Shown piece after piece: positions 50,196 to 57,212 of a stretch of 64,000 nucleotides of DNA; positions within the stretch are counted from its first letter, which is position 1; each line of letters starts with the position of its first letter. The position numbers were made by a program, and so were the translations under genes. Source of the stretch: Dyadobacter sp. (GTDB lineage: Bacteria; Bacteroidota; Bacteroidia; Cytophagales; Spirosomataceae); contig NZ_JAGIAS010000007.1 of assembly GCF_017744695.1 (NCBI RefSeq), forward strand, positions 1 to 64,000. Reading direction: 5' to 3'. Below the pieces are notes generated by a model. It saw only the letters and a program-made list of their open reading frames with translations. It had not been told where the DNA came from and did no database searches.

Positions 50196-52181
50196 ATGAG
50201 TTCATATTCAGTCGCTTCCGGTTTCGGGTGGCGCATTCATCAAGTGCTGCTGATCAGGTTGGTCGGCATCATGGCCCTGTTTACCGTTTGCCGGATTCTC
50301 TTTTATTTCTTCAATCAGCCGTTTTTTCCGGAGGTTGGCCTGGCGCTCGCGCCTCGGTTATTCCTGGGAGGTTTGCGTTTCGATCTCGTGGCGGTGCTCT
50401 ATACAAATATTCTCTACGTGTTTCTGACACTCATTCCCGTCACATTCAAGTACCGGCCGACGTTCCAGAAGTTTCTCGATTACCTTTTTATCATCACCAA
50501 TAGCATTGCCCTGCTCGCCAACTGCGCCGATTTCATCTATTACCGCTTCACGATCAAAAGGAGCACCTGGTCGGTTTTGCAGGAATTTTCGCATGAAAAC
50601 AACATGCACAAGCTGTTTGGCGGCTTTTTGGTGAATTACTGGTACGTGGCGTTCGTCTGGGTACTGCTGGTGGCACTGGTCGTGTACATCACGCGACGCT
50701 GGCGGGTAGGCGCCAAGCCGGCGCGCCCGGCCTGGCAGATATTCCTCGTTCACAGTGTATTGATGACCGTTGCGGTGTTCCTTTTTATCGGGGGCGTCAA
50801 AGGCGGTTTCCGACACAGCACCCGCCCTATCACACTGAGCAATGCCGGCGAATATGTCGACAAGCCGAAAGAAATGTTTATCGTGCTGAACACGCCGTTC
50901 TGCATTTATAAAACCCTGAAAAGCTCCGATTATCAACGGGCGGATTTTTTCAAATCGGAGCAGGAGATGAATGCAGTGTATTCGCCGATCCACTATCCTG
51001 ATCCCAATGCGCCTGCATTCCATCCGAAAAACGTCGTGATCCTCATCTGGGAGAGTTTTGGAAAAGAAATGGTGGGAACCTATAACAAAGATTTGGAGAA
51101 CGGTACCTATAAAGGTTACACACCATTTATCGACTCGCTGATGCCGCATAGCAAGGTATTCTGGTATTCGTTTGCCAATGGGGCGAAGTCGATCGAGGCT
51201 ATTCCCTCGGTGCTCACGAGCATTCCGGGTATTATGGAGCCATTCATTCTGACGCGCTACACCGATAACAAACTGCCCAGCCTGCCCGAAATGCTGCAAG
51301 CCAAGGGATACCATACCTCGTTCTTCCACGGAGCCCCGAACGGCTCGATGGGCTTCAAGGCATTCACGAACCTGATCGGTATTAAAGATTATTATGGTAA
51401 AACCGAATACAATAACGACGCGGATTATGATGGGATCTGGGGTATTTGGGATGAGGAATTCTTACAGTTCTGGTCCAAAAAGCTGGATACTTTCCACGAA
51501 CCGTTCATGAGCACATTGTTCACGGTGTCCTCGCACGACCCGTACAAGGTGCCCGCGCGCTACCAGGGCAAATTCCCGAAGGGCCCGCTGCCGATTTACG
51601 AATGCATGGGTTATACCGACCATGCATTGCGCCGGTTTTTTGACTCCGCGAAGGATAAGCCCTGGTTCAAAAACACATTGTTCGTGATCACCGCCGACCA
51701 CGCCGCCACATTTGCGCATTATCCTAAATACCAGACCTCGATCGGAAATTTCTCGATACCGATTCTTTTCTACGCGCCGGGCGACGCCTCGCCGGGCGAC
51801 GCCACTTCCCCCGCGCCGGCGATGGCCGTCACGGATAGCACCCGCCTGGTCCAGCAAATCGACATTATGCCTTCGGTATTGGGCTATTTGCATTACGACA
51901 AGCCCTATTTTGGATTTGGTAAAAACGTCTTTGGGAACCCTCCGCTCAACTTTGCTGTCAACTATGACGGAGTTTATCAATGGTATAACGGGCCGTACGT
52001 TTTGCAATTTGATGGCCGGAAAACCGTAGGTTTGTATAAATATCAGGAAGACAAGCTTTTGAAAAATAACCTCGCCGGTAAGATTCCGGAGGTTCAAGGG
52101 CCTATGGAATTGCAGGTTAAGGCATTTATCCAGCAATATTCGAACCGGATGCTGGACGACCGGCTGACGGTAACACCCTAG
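50196..52181 (+). CDS. LtaS-like alkaline-phosphatase-superfamily membrane enzyme
   Basis: 661 aa: five membrane spans in the first 210 residues, then a periplasmic sulfatase-like domain. Metal and nucleophile positions: Glu286 in LIWESFGKE, Ser332 in ANGAKSIEAIPSVL (Thr in true LtaS) and TADHAAT near 509. The family moves glycerol-phosphate or phosphoethanolamine onto sugars or lipids. True lipoteichoic acid is absent from Gram-negatives, so a phosphoethanolamine- or glycerophosphate-transferase role is more likely. Ends one base before the era frame; a duplicated GGGCGACGCC motif (51780-51802) encodes an odd PGDASPGDATSPAPA loop. Confidence 0.88.
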   Translation: MSSYSVASGFGWRIHQVLLIRLVGIMALFTVCRILFYFFNQPFFPEVGLALAPRLFLGGLRFDLVAVLYTNILYVFLTLIPVTFKYRPTFQKFLDYLFIITNSIALLANCADFIYYRFTIKRSTWSVLQEFSHENNMHKLFGGFLVNYWYVAFVWVLLVALVVYITRRWRVGAKPARPAWQIFLVHSVLMTVAVFLFIGGVKGGFRHSTRPITLSNAGEYVDKPKEMFIVLNTPFCIYKTLKSSDYQRADFFKSEQEMNAVYSPIHYPDPNAPAFHPKNVVILIWESFGKEMVGTYNKDLENGTYKGYTPFIDSLMPHSKVFWYSFANGAKSIEAIPSVLTSIPGIMEPFILTRYTDNKLPSLPEMLQAKGYHTSFFHGAPNGSMGFKAFTNLIGIKDYYGKTEYNNDADYDGIWGIWDEEFLQFWSKKLDTFHEPFMSTLFTVSSHDPYKVPARYQGKFPKGPLPIYECMGYTDHALRRFFDSAKDKPWFKNTLFVITADHAATFAHYPKYQTSIGNFSIPILFYAPGDASPGDATSPAPAMAVTDSTRLVQQIDIMPSVLGYLHYDKPYFGFGKNVFGNPPLNFAVNYDGVYQWYNGPYVLQFDGRKTVGLYKYQEDKLLKNNLAGKIPEVQGPMELQVKAFIQQYSNRMLDDRLTVTP

Positions 52182-52226
52182 GTGCCACGTTTTTGGGAAG
52201 CTGAAAAAAGTGAAGAAGTAATTTTT

Positions 52227-53153
52227 ATGGAAGAAAAAGCCGAAAATAATAATACCGAGTTGCGCAACCACCGGGCTGGTTTTGTAAGCATTATCGGAAA
52301 ACCCAACGTGGGCAAATCGACGCTGATGAACGTACTCGTAGGCGAAAGAATGTCGATTATCACCTCCAAAGCGCAGACGACCCGTCACCGCATTATCGGG
52401 ATCTTGAACGGGAAGCATGAAGATATTCCGTTCCAACTTGTCTACTCTGATACGCCGGGGGTGATCAAGCCGTCGTACAAGCTGCACGACTCGATGATGA
52501 CTTTTGTAAAAGGGTCGCTGGAAGATGCCGATGTGGTGCTTTTTGTGGTAGAGATAGGGGAGAAGGCCTCCGAGCACGAGGTACTGCCGCTGCTGAAACG
52601 CACCGAATCACCGGTGGTTTTAGTGTTGAACAAAATCGATCTGTCGAATGATGAGGAAGTGAAACAAAAAATGGCGGAATGGGAGAATGAAATACACCCT
52701 GCCGCCATTGTACCGATTTCCGCGTTGGAAAAAGCGAATATCGGTACATTGTTCGATGCGGTGGTGACACGCCTGCCTTTCCACCCGCCTTATTTCGATG
52801 AGGATGAACTAACCGATAAGCCGGAGCGTTTCTTTGCTTCCGAAATTATCCGTGAAAAGATCTTCTTGAATTACCGCCAGGAAATTCCATACAGCTCCGA
52901 AGTAGTGATCACTGAATTTAAGGACAAGGACGACATCATTGTGATCCGCGCAGAAATTCTGGTCGAACGCAAAAGCCAGAAAGGGATCATTATTGGTGAA
53001 AAAGGGGAAATGTTGAAGAAAGTCGGTACGCAGGCCCGCCAGGACCTTGAAGATTTCTTTGGCAAGAAAGTCTTCCTCGAACAGCACGTAAAAGTAGAGC
53101 CGGATTGGAGAAGCAAGGAAAACAAGCTGCGCCAGCTCGGTTACCAGGAATAA
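52227..53153 (+). CDS. era: GTPase Era
   Basis: 308-aa GTPase that binds the 3' end of 16S rRNA during 30S maturation. G1 GKPNVGKST (24-32), DTPG in YSDTPGVIKPSY, NKID in LNKIDLSND, and a C-terminal KH domain with the GxxG-type IIGEKGEMLKKVG. ATG 52227 gives the family N-terminus; the longer frame begins with GTG just after the upstream stop. Followed by der after 64 bases. Confidence 0.97.
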   Translation: MEEKAENNNTELRNHRAGFVSIIGKPNVGKSTLMNVLVGERMSIITSKAQTTRHRIIGILNGKHEDIPFQLVYSDTPGVIKPSYKLHDSMMTFVKGSLEDADVVLFVVEIGEKASEHEVLPLLKRTESPVVLVLNKIDLSNDEEVKQKMAEWENEIHPAAIVPISALEKANIGTLFDAVVTRLPFHPPYFDEDELTDKPERFFASEIIREKIFLNYRQEIPYSSEVVITEFKDKDDIIVIRAEILVERKSQKGIIIGEKGEMLKKVGTQARQDLEDFFGKKVFLEQHVKVEPDWRSKENKLRQLGYQE

Positions 53154-53217
53154 ATTTTAAATAAAACGAATGAAGAGCAGGTGCCAGACCGGCTCGGATC
53201 ATATTAATAGTAAGAAA

Positions 53218-54528
53218 ATGGCAAATGTAATATCGATTGTTGGTCGTCCGAACGTGGGCAAATCCACTTTGTTCAACCGCCTTACCGAAAGCCGGAAGGC
53301 CATTATGGACAACCAAAGCGGCGTAACCCGCGACAGGCATTATGGTTACGGCGAATGGACCGACCAATATTTCACAGTGATCGACACGGGCGGATATGTA
53401 GTAGGCTCGGAAGATATTTTCGAAGGGGCTATCCGCGACCAGGTGGAGCTCGCAATCGAGGAATCCACAGTGGTACTGTTTATGGTTGACACCATGACCG
53501 GCCTTACCGACCTCGACAAGGACTTCGCAAATGTGCTTCGCCGCTTTAACAAGCCAGTGTATTTGGTAGCTAACAAAGCCGAAACGACTGAGCGTTACCA
53601 ATCGGCAGGTGAATTTTATGAATTAGGTTTGGGTGACGAAATTTTCGCGATTTCTGCGCAAACAGGTTTCGGAACAGGCGAACTGCTCGATAAAGTAGTG
53701 ACGCATTTCGAAACAGCGGGTATCGAAAATCCCGAAGAAGGCATTCCGCGTATCGCGATCATGGGACGCCCGAATGTGGGTAAATCCTCGTTCCTGAACG
53801 TGCTCACCGGCACCGACCGCAGCATTGTGACCAACATCGCGGGCACAACGCGCGACGCGATCCATACACATTATAATGCATTCGGGATGGAATTTATCCT
53901 GACCGACACAGCAGGTATCCGCCGCAAATCGCGGGTAAAAGAAGATATCGAATTTTATTCGACGCTTCGCTCGGTGAAGGCTATGGAAGAATCCGACGTT
54001 TGCATCATCCTGCTCGACGCCACGCTCGGACTGGAAGGGCAGGATATGACGATCATCGGTCAGGCCGACAAAGCCAAGAAAGGCATTGTGATCATGGTCA
54101 ACAAATGGGATTTGGTCGAAAAGGATTCCAAAACTGCGGATGCATATAAAAAGGCGTTGCTCGAAAAACTCGCGCCGATGAACTACATGCCGATCATTTT
54201 CGCGTCCGTTGTTGAAAAACAGCGCATCCACCAGGTAATGGAGAAAGCGATGGAAGTTTATCAGAATAAAACCAAGAAAATCTCGACTTCGAAACTGAAC
54301 GAGGTAATGCAGGCGGAGATCGAAAAATACCCGCCACCGGCACACCGCGGCAAGTATATCAATATCAAATACATGATCCAGCTGCCGACGCCGTCGCCAA
54401 CGTTCGTCTTTTTCAGCAGCCATCCGAAACACGTGAAGGAGCCGTATTTGCGCTATCTCGAAAACCGTTTGCGTGAGAACTTCGATTTTTCGGGCGTACC
54501 GATCACGATATTCTTCCGTGAGAAATAG
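53218..54528 (+). CDS. der: GTPase Der (EngA)
   Basis: 436 aa, with two tandem GTPase domains acting in 50S maturation. First G1 GRPNVGKST (9-17) with DTGG, second GRPNVGKSS with DTAG in ILTDTAGIRRKSRV and NKWD; a C-terminal KH-like domain ends ITIFFREK. ATG 53218 (MANVISIVGRPN) chosen over ATG 53170. Pair era-der with a shared downstream terminator. Confidence 0.97.
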   Translation: MANVISIVGRPNVGKSTLFNRLTESRKAIMDNQSGVTRDRHYGYGEWTDQYFTVIDTGGYVVGSEDIFEGAIRDQVELAIEESTVVLFMVDTMTGLTDLDKDFANVLRRFNKPVYLVANKAETTERYQSAGEFYELGLGDEIFAISAQTGFGTGELLDKVVTHFETAGIENPEEGIPRIAIMGRPNVGKSSFLNVLTGTDRSIVTNIAGTTRDAIHTHYNAFGMEFILTDTAGIRRKSRVKEDIEFYSTLRSVKAMEESDVCIILLDATLGLEGQDMTIIGQADKAKKGIVIMVNKWDLVEKDSKTADAYKKALLEKLAPMNYMPIIFASVVEKQRIHQVMEKAMEVYQNKTKKISTSKLNEVMQAEIEKYPPPAHRGKYINIKYMIQLPTPSPTFVFFSSHPKHVKEPYLRYLENRLRENFDFSGVPITIFFREK

Positions 54529-54548
54529 GAAGTAAATGGCATCAGCAT

Positions 54549-54586
54549 GAAAGCGCCGGCGGGATTTTGCCCGTCGGCGCTTTTGC
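54549..54586 (+). terminator. era-der terminator
   Basis: GAAAGCGCCGgCGGG pairs with CCCGtCGGCGCTTTT around an ATTTTG loop, followed by T-rich sequence; 20 bases past the der stop. Confidence 0.88.
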
Positions 54587-54760
54587 AATTTATCCGTAAC
54601 CTGCTACTGTTCAGCTAGAAAATTTGACGGTTTGTCTTTTTTAGAATATCTCGAGCAACCTTTTATATTACTTTTACATCTGTTATCCGGCCAGCCACGG
54701 TACTTTGAGAGAATCCTGAAAAATTTTCAAAAAAAATGTTAAAAACAAGGTACTATGTAT

Positions 54761-54791
54761 TGCAAGATACCTAATGAAACATATATATTTG
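54761..54791 (+). promoter_or_regulatory. Promoter of the secreted orphan gene
   Basis: TTG at 54761-54763, 20-base spacer, perfect -7 TATATTTG at 54784-54791, in an AT-rich 250-base gap that holds nothing else I can recognise. About 50 bases before ATG 54848. Confidence 0.7.
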
Positions 54792-54847
54792 TAAGGTCAA
54801 TTAGTTACACATAATTCGGACGAATTCTTAACGATTGCATACAAGCC

Positions 54848-55237
54848 ATGAAAACACTCAGAATCGTAATATTGCTCACAATAATCAGCCTGCAGGCCAG
54901 CGCAACGGGCTACGTGCACAACATGTTTGTAGCACACAGAAAGTTGCAGTCAGGCAAGGAATGTGTAACGGAACGGGCGATTGCAAGAAAGGCCAAGCCT
55001 GTTTTGAAAGCGAAAGCCCCCGCACAGGTGAAGCACGCAGGGATTATCAAAAATACCAGCGCCAGCGCGCCGGCTTCTCAAATCATGACATTGAATGCCC
55101 GTATGCTGGAAGAAGGACCGGCCGCTTTCTTTGAAAATGAATCCGAAGAAAACGAAGGAGAATCGATGGTGAGCAAACTGGTGGGAGCGGTGAGATGCGT
55201 GATCTTTGCCTTCATTCCCAAGCTGGGCCATTCGTAA
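54848..55237 (+). CDS. Secreted protein of unknown function
   Basis: 129 aa. Signal peptide MKTLRIVILLTIISLQASA with cleavage near 19-20; the mature part is basic and Ala/Lys-rich (ARKAKPVLKAKAPAQVKHAG), then acidic (FFENESEENEGES), then a hydrophobic tail (VRCVIFAFIPKLG). The charge reversal and amphipathic end look like a processed or surface-active peptide, but no family is recognised. It has its own promoter and terminator. Confidence 0.7.
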   Translation: MKTLRIVILLTIISLQASATGYVHNMFVAHRKLQSGKECVTERAIARKAKPVLKAKAPAQVKHAGIIKNTSASAPASQIMTLNARMLEEGPAAFFENESEENEGESMVSKLVGAVRCVIFAFIPKLGHS

Positions 55238-55258
55238 GAGATATTGTTATTTATGAAA

Positions 55259-55295
55259 GTAAAAAGGTGCGGGAATCGATCCCGCACCTTTTTAC
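55259..55295. terminator. Bidirectional terminator
   Basis: Perfect 16-bp stem (55259-55274 with 55280-55295, core AAGGTGCGGGA), 5-base loop, T-run on both strands, between convergent genes ending at 55237 and 55300. Confidence 0.93.
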
Positions 55296-55299
55296 TTTA

Positions 55300-56136
55300 T
55301 CAGCCAACCGTGTTGGTCAGCGTGCCAATGGGCTCGATCGTAATGTGAACGACGTCGCCGGCTTGCAATGTGAAATCGGACGATGGCACGATGCCTGTAC
55401 CTGTCATGAGATAAGCGCCTGTCGGAAACGACATTTCGCGGTAAAGGAAATGCAGCAGCTCGTCTGGTTTGCGTTTCATCTGCGACAATGTAACTTCCCC
55501 GTTAAAGACCTCCTCGCCGCCGCGCACGATCGAGAGATCGATCACCGTGTCGGGACTGAGTTTTTCTTTGAATACATAAAGGCAGGGTCCCAGTGCCGCG
55601 CTGCCGGTATAGGATTTGGCCTGAGGCAAATACAGTGGGTTTTCACCTTCAATGCTTCGCGAGCTCATGTCGTTACCGATCGTATAACCCACCAATGCAC
55701 CCTCCGAAGTAGCAAACAAGGTGAGCTCCGGTTCGGGAACGTCCCAGGTTGAATCTTTGCGAATACGAACAGTCCCGTGGTGGCCTACCACCCGCCATGC
55801 GGTCGATTTAAAGAAGAGCTCCGGACGTTCTGCTTCGTATACGCGGTCGTAAAAACTGCCGCCGCCTGCTTTTTCGGATTCCTCCATGCGCGCCGTACGG
55901 CTTTTGAAATAGGTCACGCCCGACGCCCATACTTCCTGCGTGCCTATAGGCGCCAGTGCCTCCGGCATTGGGAAATCATCGCTGAATGTCAGGGCGATAA
56001 GGCTCTGGGCCTGGCCTTCGAGCCATTCGTACAGGTTATTCCTGTTCACAACCATGTCCCAGTCGGTTTCGTGGAGACGGTAGAAAATGTCCTCGTTTTC
56101 AAGGAGGATGCCATTTTCGGTCTTATATAATTTCAT
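55300..56136 (-). CDS. Fumarylacetoacetate hydrolase family enzyme (2-keto-3-deoxy-sugar-acid dehydratase type)
   Basis: 278 aa. Metal-binding VPEPELTLF and GYTIGNDMSSRSIEG are typical of the FAH fold. The stretch WASGVTYFKSRTARMEESE and the long insert with ERPELFFKSTAWR resemble 2-dehydro-3-deoxy-D-arabinonate dehydratases of pentose oxidation rather than true fumarylacetoacetases. No other pentose gene is near, so the substrate is tentative. Confidence 0.85.
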   Translation of the reverse strand: MKLYKTENGILLENEDIFYRLHETDWDMVVNRNNLYEWLEGQAQSLIALTFSDDFPMPEALAPIGTQEVWASGVTYFKSRTARMEESEKAGGGSFYDRVYEAERPELFFKSTAWRVVGHHGTVRIRKDSTWDVPEPELTLFATSEGALVGYTIGNDMSSRSIEGENPLYLPQAKSYTGSAALGPCLYVFKEKLSPDTVIDLSIVRGGEEVFNGEVTLSQMKRKPDELLHFLYREMSFPTGAYLMTGTGIVPSSDFTLQAGDVVHITIEPIGTLTNTVG

Positions 56137-56246
56137 GAAATGCAGATTTTGGTTTTGCCTGAATAAGTCCCCTGCCGGGCGTCTTTACTGTTAAATACGC
56201 ACAGGAAAGTGTTTCAGGCCACTGGATTTTTGGGAATATGGAACCG

Positions 56247-56711
56247 TCAGTTGCGCCACAGACGCCGGTCGATCGGAATTGGCTCCTGGGCCACTAGCCT
56301 GATGTCCGCAAACAGCGGATGATGGGGATGGAGAATGATATTGGAAGAAAAAGGGACGATTACCGACGGAATGCCGATCGAGAGGACATCGGGTTTAATG
56401 AGCCAGTCTTTGAGCCAGAATTGTGTCCGGCCGTAAGTTTTGTCCTGCCAAAAGTCGGGTAGATCTTTTCGTGCATAATGCCGGATGGCGTCCGGGATTT
56501 CAATCGACGAAAGCCAGTATTTCGGAAGGTCCTCGTAACGCACGCCGGGCGCGTGTGCGAGGGTTTCTACAAGGCCGAGCTCGGGAGTTGAAGTGGTATA
56601 AAGTACACCAATGCCTTTTGGGTTCCAGCGTGCGCCAAATAGCCGTGCGCCTTCGGTAGAAAGCGCATCGTGCCGAAATTTTTCGCGCGTAATCCTATAT
56701 ACCAATGGCAT
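56247..56711 (-). CDS. RES-domain toxin
   Basis: 154 aa with the Arg-Glu-Ser-type fold: VYRITREKFRHDALSTEGARLFGARWNPKG at the N-terminus (conserved Arg/Tyr), ETLAH and the late VPFSSNIILHPHHPLFADI. RES toxins degrade NAD and halt growth; they pair with Xre/MbcA antitoxins. The gene follows such an antitoxin after 11 bases in the same direction. Confidence 0.92.
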   Translation of the reverse strand: MPLVYRITREKFRHDALSTEGARLFGARWNPKGIGVLYTTSTPELGLVETLAHAPGVRYEDLPKYWLSSIEIPDAIRHYARKDLPDFWQDKTYGRTQFWLKDWLIKPDVLSIGIPSVIVPFSSNIILHPHHPLFADIRLVAQEPIPIDRRLWRN

Positions 56712-56722
56712 AGGCGACGCGA

Positions 56723-57157
56723 TCAGGCGGGTAAACCATAATCCAGGCGGCCCAGCACGTTATCGACGAGCCCGAAGCCCGTAACGGTATCCATCATTTG
56801 CAGCGGTGATTGGTCGTTAAGCTCCGGGATTGGCGTGCGTAGCCAATGCCTCACGACATTTTCATTACCTTCAAATGTATCCAGCGCGTGAATAAGTACA
56901 TTTCTGAGCAGTAAAAGCCGCTCGGAAGCATCGGTTCCCAGCCGCTTTTCGCCCTGAATGCGGTGTAGATTACGCGGCGTCATGCCGAGCACGTAGGCGA
57001 TTTCGTTGTCGGTTAAACCTACCAGATCAGAAATTTCATCGGCAACGGAGCGCATAAGGCCCTCGCGCGAAGTTTTCACAACGAGAAACTCCGAAGCGGG
57101 CTGCTTGCCATAGGGAACGAATTCCTCTTCAAAAAATCGGATGGGTGGCGTTGACAT
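56723..57157 (-). CDS. Xre/ParS-type antitoxin
   Basis: 144 aa. A central helix-turn-helix (LVGLTDNEIAYVLGMTPRNLHRI) and the C-terminal MbcA/ParS/Xre region (LIHALDTFEGNENVVRHWLRTPIPELNDQSPLQMM), the partner of RES toxins. ATG 57157 is chosen. An upstream ATG at 57196 would begin inside the operator and is rejected. It should bind its own promoter. Confidence 0.9.
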   Translation of the reverse strand: MSTPPIRFFEEEFVPYGKQPASEFLVVKTSREGLMRSVADEISDLVGLTDNEIAYVLGMTPRNLHRIQGEKRLGTDASERLLLLRNVLIHALDTFEGNENVVRHWLRTPIPELNDQSPLQMMDTVTGFGLVDNVLGRLDYGLPA

Positions 57158-57167
57158 AGGGCTTTCA

Positions 57168-57212
57168 GTGAAGTATGTCACTAAGTTAAGTGACATACTT
57201 CACATTGTCAAA
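57168..57212 (-). promoter_or_regulatory. Autoregulated promoter and operator of the RES/Xre operon
   Basis: Perfect 15-bp inverted repeat GTGAAGTATGTCACT (57168-57182, complement 57189-57203) with a 6-base spacer. On the minus strand TTTG (complement 57209-57212) and TAACTTAG (complement 57181-57188, one base from consensus) are 20 bases apart, so both arms cover the promoter. The TTTG overlaps the uvrA stop codon. Starts 11 bases before the antitoxin ATG. Confidence 0.8.

Noticed and set aside
51462..52577. 371-codon minus-strand frame across the LtaS-like and era genes
   Set aside because: Spans two well-supported plus-strand genes and has no recognisable domain.
53623..54588. 321-codon minus-strand frame opposite der
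   Set aside because: Antisense shadow; extends through the der terminator and looks like complement of GTPase motifs.
57158..57196. Upstream ATG of the antitoxin
   Set aside because: It lies within the operator palindrome and would precede the transcription start predicted from the promoter.
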